64,000 bases of DNA from a virus: the IMG/VR virus record IMGVR_UViG_3300020183_000012, positions 82,720-146,719 of that record, one strand, 5' to 3'. A program made the translations under genes and the position numbers. This document shows, piece after piece, positions 36,840 to 46,937 of this stretch; positions within the stretch are counted from its first letter, which is position 1, and every line of letters starts with the position of its first letter. Below the pieces are notes generated by a model. It saw nothing but the letters and a program-made list of their open reading frames with translations. It searched no databases and had not been told where the DNA came from.

Positions 36840-38255
36840 ATGACACCAGAGTTATATGTACCAATTTCTTGTTTGCTAGACAAAAAAATATCCGATGAGA
36901 TAAACACTAAACTTGAGATTGTATATAAATTTGCACAAGACAACATGATATCTTTTAGTGAAGTTCCAGAATATATATCTGAAATTTTAAAAAATAAAAA
37001 ATATGCATCAGCTGGAATAAAATCAAGTCTTTCTAAATTACCTGATTTTATTTTCAAATTAGCTGATTTAAAAAACGATTCTTATTTCATAAAAACAGCT
37101 CAAGAAAAAGAACAAGAAGCTTCTAATGAATCTGATGGATCTGATTCCTGGACTAGAAGCTGGTGGGCAAGCGTTCTTGGTTTTATACCAGGAGTTGGCG
37201 GAGTAATAAGTTTAGTAAATATATATAAGTATAGTTATAAGGCATGCAAAAATGAAGGAGCTTTAAGTTGGAGCTGTGTAGAATTTGTCTTTGATATACT
37301 TGTTATATTACTTGATGCAGTGACAATAGCTGGAATTATGGGATCCGTTGGGACTGCCGGAGCATCAGGTGTTGGTGCAGCTGCAGCAATAGCAGCAGGA
37401 ACAGTTATAAAGGCCATGAGACCAGTATTAAAAGTTATTATGCTTGGTGAAAAAATAACTAGGCCAATAAGGTTAGCGCTAACTCAGTTTGGAAAAGGAT
37501 TTATTGCAATTTTAGAAGCAGTAGGAATAAAATCTTCAAAAGTTATTGCGTGGTTTGCTGCAAAAAAATCTACTCCAGGAGTTTTAGGTAGAATATTTAC
37601 AAAGCTAGAAAATATGTTTATATCATTTAAGGCAATAACAGTAAACATAATAAATAAATTGAAAAATGCAATAAAGGCAGAGAAAGATCTTTTAGATCCT
37701 TTTGCTTCTGCAACAGCAACAGGTCGGGGAAGGACGGCACGAAGGGCTGCCTATGCTGCAATAGTAAGCAGGGGCCAGTTGGGTTCAAGACAAATACTTC
37801 AGTGGTGTTCTTTCTTTAGACAAGGAAGTGGATGGATGTATACGTTTAATTTAAATGCATTAAGGTCTTTTGGAATATTAGGAAAAGCCGCAGAGTCACT
37901 TACAAATTGGTTTATGTCAGAAGGCGCTACCGACATAGAAAAAAGCGTTTCAGAAATGGAAAGCGAAGTTATGCAAAATCCTAATGCAATTGTTAGTGGT
38001 CAGCAAATGAAAGCAAGAATTAAATTAATAGTTGAAGAAAACTCTGAAAAACTAGTAGCAAGACTAAGAACTGAAGGCAAAAGCGAAGCAGAAATAGCCA
38101 AGATTAAGGAGGGATATGCAAGGTATATGGCCGAAATGCTTGAGGGTATCGCTGTTTCTGGAAGCGAGACTTCCGATGAATATACAGTACAAATGCCAGG
38201 TTATGGAAAAGATGCAACATTTGATAAAATGTCGATTCCAATCGGTCCTGGCTAA
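36840..38255 (+). CDS. Large protein with hydrophobic core, possible virion protein, 471 aa
   Basis: An internal tag-like YFIKTAQEKEQEAS lies at about residues 82-95. A glycine/alanine-rich hydrophobic region follows (SVLGFIPGVGGVISLVNIY, VEFVFDILVILLDAVTIAGIMGSVG, then GASGVGAAAAIAAGTVI), and then amphipathic helices. The C-terminal third is soluble. It could insert into membranes (injection or pilot protein); this is inference. The start follows TAGGAGATTTAA. Confidence 0.6.
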   Translation: MTPELYVPISCLLDKKISDEINTKLEIVYKFAQDNMISFSEVPEYISEILKNKKYASAGIKSSLSKLPDFIFKLADLKNDSYFIKTAQEKEQEASNESDGSDSWTRSWWASVLGFIPGVGGVISLVNIYKYSYKACKNEGALSWSCVEFVFDILVILLDAVTIAGIMGSVGTAGASGVGAAAAIAAGTVIKAMRPVLKVIMLGEKITRPIRLALTQFGKGFIAILEAVGIKSSKVIAWFAAKKSTPGVLGRIFTKLENMFISFKAITVNIINKLKNAIKAEKDLLDPFASATATGRGRTARRAAYAAIVSRGQLGSRQILQWCSFFRQGSGWMYTFNLNALRSFGILGKAAESLTNWFMSEGATDIEKSVSEMESEVMQNPNAIVSGQQMKARIKLIVEENSEKLVARLRTEGKSEAEIAKIKEGYARYMAEMLEGIAVSGSETSDEYTVQMPGYGKDATFDKMSIPIGPG

Positions 38256-38474
38256 TTAATTTGATTTTTCGCAGCCAAGTTGAGGATATTCAGTATAATC
38301 AGGAGGGACATCAAAATTTTCTTTTGATAATATCTCCATTCCTGGTTTTTGATTGTCTATAAAATCTTGAATTCTTTCCCATGCCCTGTATTGATTGTTG
38401 AAATTTCTCCAACAACCAGGGTTTCCGTATATTTTGTCAATTAAAATTTGTTGTAAATTTGGAAATTTAGACAT
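38256..38474 (-). CDS. Hypothetical protein, 72 aa
   Basis: No family recognised. MSKFPNLQQILIDKIYGNPGCWRNFNNQYRAWERIQDFID is helical. It follows the helicase gene by five bases, so they are co-transcribed. Its end abuts the convergent 36840 gene. Confidence 0.6.
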   Translation of the reverse strand: MSKFPNLQQILIDKIYGNPGCWRNFNNQYRAWERIQDFIDNQKPGMEILSKENFDVPPDYTEYPQLGCEKSN

Positions 38475-38479
38475 TTTTA

Positions 38480-41461
38480 TTACCTTGATATTTTATACCA
38501 GTTTGTGTTTGTATTTAAGCTTGCTTTTTTCATTTCTTTGCCTATTTGCTCTACTTTCTGTTCCAGTTTTTCATCTATTTCTTCAAGTTTTGCCTGAAGT
38601 TCATTTTTTCTTTTGTCATTTTCAGTAACCTCAAATCGACCTTCAGATATTCTTTCTATTTGTTCTTCATCTAGCCTTTGTATCAACTCCATTATCATAA
38701 TTTTTTGCTTGACTATTTCATAAATATCTTCATCAGCTGTGCCTTTTGCTATCATATAATAAACGTTTACGTCTTCTTTACTATTAATTCTAAAAAATCT
38801 TCCTCTGGCCTGCTCGTCTTTTGCTGGACTCCAATCATAATCATTAAATATTACATCGGTTAGTATGTTTGGAAGATCTATTCCAGTTCCACCAGCTGCT
38901 ATATTTATGACAATTGCAAAATATTTACTATTTTCTGACTTAAAATCTTGAATTATAATGTCTCTATCTGCTTTTTCTTGGTTGCCTCTAATCTGAGCGA
39001 CATTTTTGTTCATGGGTGCTAGCAACTTTGTTAGACCATCAGTAATAATATCAGCAGATTCGTTAAACGACGTAAATATTGCAACCTTTTTGCCTTGATT
39101 TATGAAAAATTTTGCAAATTCGAGTGTTTTTGGTGCTTTTGCGGAAGCAAGTTCGACTCTAATTGCACTTTGTTCATTAAGGGTACTCCTTCCTCGGTAC
39201 GAACTCATGCGGGCGTTTATCTTAGCCATAAGCGTAGCCTTATCTAGATCAACATTTTTTTCTCCAACTGCAATATTTGGAAGATTTTCTTCCATCATTT
39301 TTTTAGTTCTTTGAATATATATTCTTTGAAGTATCAAAATTTGCCTTAATTTGTCTGCGTTGGCAAATTTTTCAGATGGATTTTTTGTTTTTGGATCAAA
39401 ATTGCCTTTAAAGCGACCGTGATCGAGTTTTCCAAGAGGATGATTTACAGCTCTAAGCTGATTATAGAGATCTACTGGCTTATTCGCTATAATTGTTGCA
39501 GACAAACCCCATACGTATGGTATGTGCTGCGTAATATCTTGACAATTAAAGGTTGTTTTGTTCTTTTTGTGGTCTCCAGCTGGGTCTCTTGAGGACGGAG
39601 AGCCATTTTTTATGGTGTGACATTCATCAAGGATACAAAGAGCTATCTTGCCATCCATTGCTTGTTTTTTTAGAAATTCGGTAACTTCTTTTGACCTACT
39701 GGAAACAGAAAGATCGTTATATGGAAGAACTTTCCACATGGCTGACTCATTATTAAAAGAGTTGGAAACTTGATTTTCAGGTAGCCCTGTAATGTCTATT
39801 ACATTTTTTGTGTATTGACTAACTACAGAGGGAAGAGTAAATACAAGACACTTTTTTCTAAATGAAGAACATACATTCGGATCGGTTAAATTTGCGTCAA
39901 ATGGTATGTTGTTCTCTCTCATGAGTCTTAATTGTGCGGCCATAATAGATTGAACAGTCTTGCCTGTTCCTGTTTCGTCGCCAAGAAGAGCGGAAGACCT
40001 GGAGTAAAGGAACTGGATACCGTGAACCTGCAGATCTTTAAGGGTAAACTGTTCTCCAGTTTTTATTTTGCTTATGTTTGATTCAAATTTTTCAAGTGCT
40101 GATCTAAATTGTTCCTTATTGTCAAAGCCATCTACGCTTCCCTCAAGTCTCTCTTGCTTTATTATGCCTTTTGAAACCAGAGAGGATACAATCCTCTTGA
40201 GTTCAGACGCATCAAACCCTCTACTCTCACAACATTGTATGAATCTTGCATAATCATTAAGGGAACCCCTGGTTGGTCTTTGGTATTTAAATCTTGTATC
40301 AGAGCTTTCACTCATATTGAGATACGTATGTATATCTGGATCAGTGTTGTTTATGTCACTAGTTGAATTCACAAAACAAAATCTAAGAGATTCATTGATA
40401 AATTTTCTTAATTCTTCTGGTTGAGATCTACTTAGATAGAAAATGCTTATAAGCCAGTTGTTATTTGTATCTGCAGATATGTCTTTGCAGGTTATTGACG
40501 TTCTTGAGTTTCCGTCTTCAAATATGGTACTTGCAGAAGATGCTTGATCAAAAGGATTGCGATCAAAACCAATTTTATCTGATTGATCTCCAAGCTGTTT
40601 TAATGTTTCTTTTGACGGAGAATACAAAATCCAGCATCTTTTGGCAGCATCAAAAGTTCTTCTGGATTTTACATTTCGTATAACATTAACCATTTCTGAA
40701 CTATACTCAAAGTAAATTTCATAATTATTGCCATCTCTTATTATTTTTACTTTTTTCTTGTCTGTATTCTTACTTTCAAATACACCTTCTCTTGTATCAG
40801 CTGCATCACTTGTTGTTTTTTGTGTTGAGACTGCAATATTTGCGTTTTCTGTATTGTAGTCAAGCGATTTTAGATAATTGAAGACTATGCCCTCAACAAG
40901 TGGATGTATTTCTATTATGTCTGGTTGGCTTCTTGGATAAAAAAGCTTCCAAACTTGAATTTTGTCACCTGAAAAGTAGGAAGAAAAATCTTGTCTTTGC
41001 TCAGGAGGCAAAGACATAATTTTTTCTGATATTTCTTTTATGATTTTTCTAATTTTGACTGGGTCTAGAGACGGAATTATGTATGTACTTCTTCCATATC
41101 CTCCAGTACCAATTTTTTTAATAGATTTTGTTTTAGAAAGTTCGTTTATATCTTTAAATTCTGGATTTGTTTCAGAAAACTGGTCATTAATTCTACTTTC
41201 TATTTGATCTAAATTTTCATTTTTTAGTTGAGTATTTTTATATCTTTTTAATATGTATAGTATGCCATATATTTCATCCCAAGTCAATGGATCACTTATT
41301 TGCATTCTATATACAGACCTAAGAAGCGGATTATCATAATCAAATTTATTAAATCCTGAATTGTCATATGTTGTTGGAGCTCCTTTTCCAAACATATTTT
41401 TTACAATTTCTATTATTTTAGAAACTTCTGCACTACTGTGTTTTGATTTATTGATAGACAT
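38480..41461 (-). CDS. SNF2-family helicase with HARP-like domain, 993 aa
   Basis: Helicase core: LLGDETGTGKTVQSIMAAQL (motif I, about residue 490), ILDECHTIKNGS (motif II, DECH), WGLSATIIANKP (motif III), FINQGKKVAIFTSFNESADI (motif IV), INIAAGGTGIDLP (motif V), DEQARGRFFRI (motif VI). Upstream, NYEIYFEYSSEMVNVIRNVKSRRTFDAAKRCW resembles the HARP domain of SMARCAL1-type annealing helicases. The last residues are NTNTNWYKISR, a C-terminal version of the tag. A role in replication-fork or recombination remodelling is plausible. The N-terminal third is unassigned. Confidence 0.88.
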   Translation of the reverse strand: MSINKSKHSSAEVSKIIEIVKNMFGKGAPTTYDNSGFNKFDYDNPLLRSVYRMQISDPLTWDEIYGILYILKRYKNTQLKNENLDQIESRINDQFSETNPEFKDINELSKTKSIKKIGTGGYGRSTYIIPSLDPVKIRKIIKEISEKIMSLPPEQRQDFSSYFSGDKIQVWKLFYPRSQPDIIEIHPLVEGIVFNYLKSLDYNTENANIAVSTQKTTSDAADTREGVFESKNTDKKKVKIIRDGNNYEIYFEYSSEMVNVIRNVKSRRTFDAAKRCWILYSPSKETLKQLGDQSDKIGFDRNPFDQASSASTIFEDGNSRTSITCKDISADTNNNWLISIFYLSRSQPEELRKFINESLRFCFVNSTSDINNTDPDIHTYLNMSESSDTRFKYQRPTRGSLNDYARFIQCCESRGFDASELKRIVSSLVSKGIIKQERLEGSVDGFDNKEQFRSALEKFESNISKIKTGEQFTLKDLQVHGIQFLYSRSSALLGDETGTGKTVQSIMAAQLRLMRENNIPFDANLTDPNVCSSFRKKCLVFTLPSVVSQYTKNVIDITGLPENQVSNSFNNESAMWKVLPYNDLSVSSRSKEVTEFLKKQAMDGKIALCILDECHTIKNGSPSSRDPAGDHKKNKTTFNCQDITQHIPYVWGLSATIIANKPVDLYNQLRAVNHPLGKLDHGRFKGNFDPKTKNPSEKFANADKLRQILILQRIYIQRTKKMMEENLPNIAVGEKNVDLDKATLMAKINARMSSYRGRSTLNEQSAIRVELASAKAPKTLEFAKFFINQGKKVAIFTSFNESADIITDGLTKLLAPMNKNVAQIRGNQEKADRDIIIQDFKSENSKYFAIVINIAAGGTGIDLPNILTDVIFNDYDWSPAKDEQARGRFFRINSKEDVNVYYMIAKGTADEDIYEIVKQKIMIMELIQRLDEEQIERISEGRFEVTENDKRKNELQAKLEEIDEKLEQKVEQIGKEMKKASLNTNTNWYKISR

Positions 41462-41533
41462 TTTAAAAACAGTATTTATTGCTAGTATACAGGTTTATTT
41501 AAAAAAAACAAGAACTATCCTTTAGAGAAACTC

Positions 41534-41872
41534 ATGAACTTCAGCAATAACAAAGATTGTCACTTCTCATTTCATTACTCCATTAATACTATTGGAGATC
41601 CCAATCATTTAGATGAGTCTTTTATAGATATAAAAATATCTAAAATTGATTTTTCGCATAAAAATCACGTTTCTTTTTCAAGAAAAATAAGTATTGGGCC
41701 ATTTACTATGATAGAACAGGCCTATGAAGAGGGAACTATAGAAAATTTGATAAAATTAGCAATAGACAAATTTATGAATTCTGAAGAGTCTTTAAAAATG
41801 GTAAAATGCAACTTAGTTGAAATAATAAAAAATGGATTATATAAATATATTCATGACGAGGGTCTAATATGA
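41534..41872 (+). CDS. Hypothetical protein, 112 aa
   Basis: No family recognised. Beta-rich first half (CHFSFHYSINTIGDP, ESFIDIKISKIDF, VSFSRKISIGPF), helical second half. The stop overlaps the start of the large 41869 gene by four bases (ATGA). It diverges from the helicase gene. Confidence 0.65.
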   Translation: MNFSNNKDCHFSFHYSINTIGDPNHLDESFIDIKISKIDFSHKNHVSFSRKISIGPFTMIEQAYEEGTIENLIKLAIDKFMNSEESLKMVKCNLVEIIKNGLYKYIHDEGLI

Positions 41873-44319
41873 GCCACATAACTGTAACCTTATCGAATAC
41901 AACATATGATATAAATGAACAGTTTATAGAAAATGCAAAATCATGGTTTAATAGCAATGAAAAAAACATTCCAAATGTGTTTGGGAAAGTGACTATGGGT
42001 ATATTTGTTGGAAACATGCCACAGGGATCTTCGAAAGATCATGAATGTGATTTTGTAAGATCAAAAATAGAAGGACTTAAAAAACCATTTAACACTTTAG
42101 GGTGTGAATATTATGTAGATAAAGATAAAAATCAAAAATATGTACCAAGAAATCAAAATCCTTACTTTTTTGCTCCATTTGTAATAGAAGGAGGCAATAA
42201 TTTTTCTTTTGACCAATTAGATCAGGGCTTATACGGCGCTTTGGCTTACAGCGGTAATTTTAGAAGAATTTCATCTGGAGATGTGCAAAGTCACTTGCTA
42301 TATACTGTGCAAGTTCACGAAAATGTAGAAATGATTACCCCTAAAAGACCAAATAAAAGCACCATATTTAATTTTAGTGGCATGGCAAGCAGCCTGCCTT
42401 TTATACAACAAGCTAATAGAAAGGAAAGTATAGGGATGAAAAAAATATCAATATCTGAAGATCTTTATAAATCAAGGGGAGAAGAAATTGCAGGTGGACT
42501 TGACAGAATAGACAGAAATAAAAGAACAGGAAAAGAAAAAAGTACCTTTATTCCAGGTATTGCCATGCTATTTAGCAAGACAATCAGAGATCTTCCTCAA
42601 AAGGTAATAAACCCGATACTTGAAAGGTTCAATCAGAAGATGATGGAAGCTGGCATAACAACTATTGAAGCTCTTGATATGCCATTAATAGCGTTTCTTG
42701 GTAAAAATGATATATGGAACCTGGATGGAAGGGCAATTATTCCATTAGAAATAGAAAAAAAATCAAAAAAAGGTATTCAAGAAATTGAAATTACATATTT
42801 AGATCTTTCAACTATGCAAGTTGAAAAAAATGAAAGCCAAGAATTAAAAGACAGAGTTGAAAGAATTATAATAGAGCGTCAGGAAATGAAGCAGCTCAGA
42901 ATTAATGCTTTGATAAGAGATAGAAATGCTTTTATAGAAAAAATGCAAACTTCTTCTAGGCCATCGGCGGGTGGATTCCCTGCAATTATTTTCATGATGA
43001 ATAAACTTGACTCTTTGCTTAATTCTAGAGCATCTACATTAAAAATGCAGATAGCCTCAATGACAAAAAAATCAAGTAGTTTTGAGCAAAATCCATTGTT
43101 GTTAGAAATAGAGCAACAGTCAGAAGAGGAAATGACAAAACCTTTTGGCGAATCTGCTTTTTATACACATCCAGCTGACTATTTAAAATCAATATTAAGA
43201 GAAATGCACTACAAAGGCAAACTAGAACAAATAATGAAAATGCTTGAAAGCGGAGAACTTCAAAGGAAGTATAATCCAGAGAACGATCCAAGATTAAATG
43301 CTGTTTTTGATGCTCTTATGGAGTTTGGAAGACAATTAAGAGAAAGAAAAGAAGAAAAGAACAGAAAAGAAGATGAATCAAAACAGGAAAGAAAAGAAAG
43401 ATTTGATACTGGTGCTTTAGAACTTCCAGTATTAAGAGAAATACGAAAAATAGAAGAAATGAGTGTTGCAGACATGCCAATTGAGACTTCTGGCATATCT
43501 CCAGAGCTTTACAAATCAGAGGGCTCAAAAATGGTTGCTCCCTCAAGAGCTATGGAATATATAAGAATTAATCTTAGAGAGGTAGAGACAACAAAAGATA
43601 GACTTGCAGGCATAAGAATGATACTGGTGAGATTGAATGAAGACAAAAACATTAATGCTAGATATTTTAGAACGACAAATGGACAGAGAGATATACAAAA
43701 GATAAAATCCATGTTTGCTCAACTTCATGGATTTATAACAAGATATGTAAATTCTATGTATAAGGATGGAAAATTAGATAAAGCAAAGATAGGCTCTTCG
43801 GCAGATCCCATTGCAAACCTAAATATAGCGGAATATCTTTTGGTTTTGAATACAAAAGTAGGAGAATATATTAGGCAACTAAATGAAAACTCTGAAAATA
43901 GAACTGCCTCAAACTCTTATCCCATAAAATTTGCTCAAGATGCTGCAGCCGCCCCGCCACCACCAGCTGCGCCTCCTTTAGGAGGTATGCCAGGTATGCC
44001 AGGAGCAGGAGCAGGATCAAAAGCAGGAGACTTAAGAGGTCCTGATGAGTCGAAAATAAATGAAGAGATACATGATGATGCAAGTGAAATAGAAAAATTA
44101 AGAAAACATTTTGATAGTGCATATAAATCAGGTCACTCAATAGAAGATTCAGTGATATTGGCTATACAGGGTTCTGGATCAAGAAGAGCCCCTAGCCAAA
44201 TAGATGTTGCAATGGTGCCAGATGAGGATTATCCAGGTAGGGAGGCCCCTTTTGTCAGGGGAGTTTTTGGAATCGATCTTGGTCCAGTTCAGGATCAGCA
44301 GCCGCAAGTGCCACAGTAA
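41869..44319 (+). CDS. Large protein of unknown function, possible virion protein, 816 aa
   Basis: No enzyme motif found. Charged helical middle (IIERQEMKQLRINALIRDRNAFIEKM, LREIRKIEEMSVADM). Near residue 680 it has SYPIKFAQDAAAAPPPPAAPPLGGMPGMPG: a tag-like YPIKFAQD followed by a Pro/Ala/Gly-rich linker, then an acidic helix and C-terminal segment. The motif next to a linker could mark a processing site in a virion protein. Translationally coupled to the 41534 gene. Confidence 0.65.
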   Translation: MSHITVTLSNTTYDINEQFIENAKSWFNSNEKNIPNVFGKVTMGIFVGNMPQGSSKDHECDFVRSKIEGLKKPFNTLGCEYYVDKDKNQKYVPRNQNPYFFAPFVIEGGNNFSFDQLDQGLYGALAYSGNFRRISSGDVQSHLLYTVQVHENVEMITPKRPNKSTIFNFSGMASSLPFIQQANRKESIGMKKISISEDLYKSRGEEIAGGLDRIDRNKRTGKEKSTFIPGIAMLFSKTIRDLPQKVINPILERFNQKMMEAGITTIEALDMPLIAFLGKNDIWNLDGRAIIPLEIEKKSKKGIQEIEITYLDLSTMQVEKNESQELKDRVERIIIERQEMKQLRINALIRDRNAFIEKMQTSSRPSAGGFPAIIFMMNKLDSLLNSRASTLKMQIASMTKKSSSFEQNPLLLEIEQQSEEEMTKPFGESAFYTHPADYLKSILREMHYKGKLEQIMKMLESGELQRKYNPENDPRLNAVFDALMEFGRQLRERKEEKNRKEDESKQERKERFDTGALELPVLREIRKIEEMSVADMPIETSGISPELYKSEGSKMVAPSRAMEYIRINLREVETTKDRLAGIRMILVRLNEDKNINARYFRTTNGQRDIQKIKSMFAQLHGFITRYVNSMYKDGKLDKAKIGSSADPIANLNIAEYLLVLNTKVGEYIRQLNENSENRTASNSYPIKFAQDAAAAPPPPAAPPLGGMPGMPGAGAGSKAGDLRGPDESKINEEIHDDASEIEKLRKHFDSAYKSGHSIEDSVILAIQGSGSRRAPSQIDVAMVPDEDYPGREAPFVRGVFGIDLGPVQDQQPQVPQ

Positions 44320-44323
44320 TAAA

Positions 44324-44962
44324 ATGCAAGAATATAGATTCCAATTTCAAAAAATACCCTATGGTTTTAATGAACTAGAAGGTCTTTTTTCAGAAAATGC
44401 AGTAAAACTACATCATTTAAAGCACGAATATGGATATTTTACAAAACTAAACAAACTTGTTGAAAAAAATGTTATATTTAAAAAAAGTTCACTTGAAGAA
44501 ATTGTTAGATATTTTAATCAGAATAAAAATGATGAAGAAAATGTCAGCATAAAAAATAATGCTTGTGGACTGTATAACCATCAAATATGGTGGAAAATGC
44601 TTACATCAAAAAAGAAGCATAAAAAGCCAAATTCAGATATTAAATCTATAATAGAAAAAAACTTTAACTCATTTGAAGAGTTTGAAGAAAAATTTAAGGA
44701 TTTGTCAAAAAATCTGTTTGGTTCTGGATGGGTTTGGATGGTATGTAAAAATGGAAAAATGTCTTTAGCTTCGTGTCAAAATCAAAATAATCCAATTTCT
44801 GAAGGACTGGGATATCCGTTATTGGGAATAGATGTATGGGAACATGCATTTTATGTAGATTATTTAAATAGAAAAAAAGAATATGTAAACAAATTTTTTG
44901 AATATATAAATTGGGACGAAATAACAAATAGATACTTTGAATCAGAAAAAAGTGCATTATGA
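44324..44962 (+). CDS. sod: Fe/Mn superoxide dismutase, 212 aa
   Basis: The SOD pattern is complete: KLHHLKHEYGYFTKLN (ligand H30, Y38), GLYNHQIWW (ligand H86), LFGSGWVWMV, and LLGIDVWEHAFYVDYLNRKKEYVNKFFEYINWD (ligands D170 and H174). Fe versus Mn cannot be decided. Converts superoxide to hydrogen peroxide and oxygen; a phage copy may protect the host during infection. The ATG at 44324 is used since the longer frame overlaps the upstream gene. The stop overlaps the next tagged gene by four bases. Confidence 0.9.
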   Translation: MQEYRFQFQKIPYGFNELEGLFSENAVKLHHLKHEYGYFTKLNKLVEKNVIFKKSSLEEIVRYFNQNKNDEENVSIKNNACGLYNHQIWWKMLTSKKKHKKPNSDIKSIIEKNFNSFEEFEEKFKDLSKNLFGSGWVWMVCKNGKMSLASCQNQNNPISEGLGYPLLGIDVWEHAFYVDYLNRKKEYVNKFFEYINWDEITNRYFESEKSAL

Positions 44963-45228
44963 ACTGGTATAAGAATCAACTAAATAAAATTGCAGATGAA
45001 TGTTTTTCGATAAGCATACCATCAAGTGCAAGAATAAAAAAAGATATAGATTCCATATTGGAAACTGAAATCACTATTAAAATTGCGTCAAAAATAAGAT
45101 CTATAATAAAAACAGCATCGAATGCTAAAAAGAATAAAGAAAAACACTTTTCTAAAATAGATGATATCGTTGACCCATCAATAAAAGATCAGGTCAAGGG
45201 CATAGCAAGGTCTTATCTTGGAATTTAA
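44959..45228 (+). CDS. Tagged helical protein coupled to SOD, 89 aa
   Basis: Starts MNWYKNQLNKIADE (tag). The remainder is helical and lysine-rich (SARIKKDIDSILETEITIKIASKIRSIIKTASNAKKNKEKH). It overlaps the SOD stop (ATGA). Its end meets the convergent 45225 gene with four bases of overlap. Confidence 0.65.
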   Translation: MNWYKNQLNKIADECFSISIPSSARIKKDIDSILETEITIKIASKIRSIIKTASNAKKNKEKHFSKIDDIVDPSIKDQVKGIARSYLGI

Positions 45229-46262
45229 AATACTTTTCTAAAAGTAACCCTGTTGGTGGCGCTTGAAAAATAACGAGAACTTGGGAATCCAAAGTATTCT
45301 TCATCATTTGATTCATATGTTCCATATGGAGGCGATTGTACTTGTCCACTTGGTATGTAAAAAGTAGGTTCTGGTATAATTATTTCAAACATAGAGGTTT
45401 CACCTGAAGAAATTTTCCATTTTGCTTCTATTCCAAATGCCTCATCTCTATCGCATTCTGGATTGGCAACCTTGTCACACTCTACAACTCCTACATTTAT
45501 AAGAGTATCAAAACCTCCAAAACCTTCTGGAATATTTTGTATAGGATAAGATCTTCTAAATTGAAATATGCTTTGACTGTCTATGTCTTCTGACGAACTG
45601 TTTTTAACAAAAATATAAAAAGTTTTTACTGAAACCCTGGAGTCAATTTTTTCAAAAGGTTTGACTCTTGCAGCAACAGTCCAGTTGGGATTAGGCGTGT
45701 CAAAATAAACTATATTTGTATTAATAATGTCGTCTGGTATTATTATGGCAGAATCATAATTGCTTTCATCCGTATTTCCCCAAAAAAAGCCTGTTTTTGG
45801 TGTTTTTAGCACTGGCGGATTTTTTGAGTTGTCAAAAAAACCATATCTGTAATAGTAGCCAGATGCAGTAAGATTCATAAATTTAGATATCAAATAAAGA
45901 TTTATAGTAGTCTGATTTATAGCATCTGTTTCTAAAAATTCTAAATAAAAAGATGAATAATTGTCAATGTCTAAATATAAATAATTTTCAAAATTTTCAA
46001 AACTTGGACTATTAAAATTTGGTATTTGTATCTCTTTAAAGTTGTAACCTCTATAAAATTTTTTATAAAAAACTGGAGAATCTAAGTCTCCTCTTGAAAA
46101 TTTTACATCAACTTTTGATCTTGATTTAGTTGATATTCCGGTTTCATTACCAATACCATCATAAATTCTTTCCTTTGGAAAAAGATCATTTAAGTCTCTC
46201 CCAAAATGGATTATATCTCCATATATACTATTTAATTTATTTGAAGATAGATCTTTGCTCAT
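45225..46262 (-). CDS. Possible tail-fibre-like protein, 345 aa
   Basis: Beta-rich, with an N-terminal SIYGDIIHFGRDLNDLFPKERIYDGIGNETGIST that resembles the start of the 46266 gene and phage tail-fibre-type N termini ('DxIHxGxxxxG...DGxGxE'). The C-terminal part (EIIIPEPTFYIPSGQVQSPPYGTYESNDEEYFGFPSSRY) is Tyr/Pro-rich. It follows the 46266 gene by three bases on the minus strand. Confidence 0.5.
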   Translation of the reverse strand: MSKDLSSNKLNSIYGDIIHFGRDLNDLFPKERIYDGIGNETGISTKSRSKVDVKFSRGDLDSPVFYKKFYRGYNFKEIQIPNFNSPSFENFENYLYLDIDNYSSFYLEFLETDAINQTTINLYLISKFMNLTASGYYYRYGFFDNSKNPPVLKTPKTGFFWGNTDESNYDSAIIIPDDIINTNIVYFDTPNPNWTVAARVKPFEKIDSRVSVKTFYIFVKNSSSEDIDSQSIFQFRRSYPIQNIPEGFGGFDTLINVGVVECDKVANPECDRDEAFGIEAKWKISSGETSMFEIIIPEPTFYIPSGQVQSPPYGTYESNDEEYFGFPSSRYFSSATNRVTFRKVF

Positions 46263-46265
46263 TTT

Positions 46266-46937
46266 TTAACCTGTAAGCATTCCTATATACTTTACATAGC
46301 AATGTTTTAGATCTTTTCCATCAATAAAAGCATCTATTTTGTATGTGTGAATAGAATTGCTTTCGGGCCACATTGCATTGTATTGAACGTCACTTGTGAT
46401 TTTTACTTGACTACTTGAAATAAATGATGTTAGTACTCTGGAAGTGGTAGGATTTATAATCATTAAATTTGTTTTATAGTGCATAAATTCATTTGCACCA
46501 AAATTTGATAAAAAAGATGGGTCATATGCAAAATTGATTTTTAACTCAAGATATTGAGTACCATCAAATCCAAAAGACCATCTATTTTCTGAATATGCAT
46601 CATAAGGATCTCCGTCTGGAACTATCTCAAATGGATCTGTAATAGATGGCAATATTATTAGATTTTCAGGTGAATTTATATTGAATGTAAAGTTTGATTT
46701 AGGATACGAAGCAATGTTAAATTTTTCATAAAACCCATTTATTACAGGAGTTTGTATAGAACCGCCATTGCAATTAATTGATAATTGATCTTGAGATACG
46801 CTTATTGGCAGTTCTTTACCAGAGCCGTCGTACAAGGGAGACAAGGTGTTTTTTACGCCTTGACCGGAATTTCCAATATGTATCAAATCTTTGTATGATT
46901 GAGATGGAGTTTGATTTGATAGGCTTTTAGAGCTCAT
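46266..46937 (-). CDS. Possible tail-fibre-like protein, 223 aa
   Basis: Shares with the 45225 gene the N-terminal pattern QSYKDLIHIGNSGQGVKNTLSPLYDGSGKELPIS, then beta-rich sequence. Likely a structural paralogue. It overlaps the 46934 gene by four bases. Confidence 0.5.
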   Translation of the reverse strand: MSSKSLSNQTPSQSYKDLIHIGNSGQGVKNTLSPLYDGSGKELPISVSQDQLSINCNGGSIQTPVINGFYEKFNIASYPKSNFTFNINSPENLIILPSITDPFEIVPDGDPYDAYSENRWSFGFDGTQYLELKINFAYDPSFLSNFGANEFMHYKTNLMIINPTTSRVLTSFISSSQVKITSDVQYNAMWPESNSIHTYKIDAFIDGKDLKHCYVKYIGMLTG

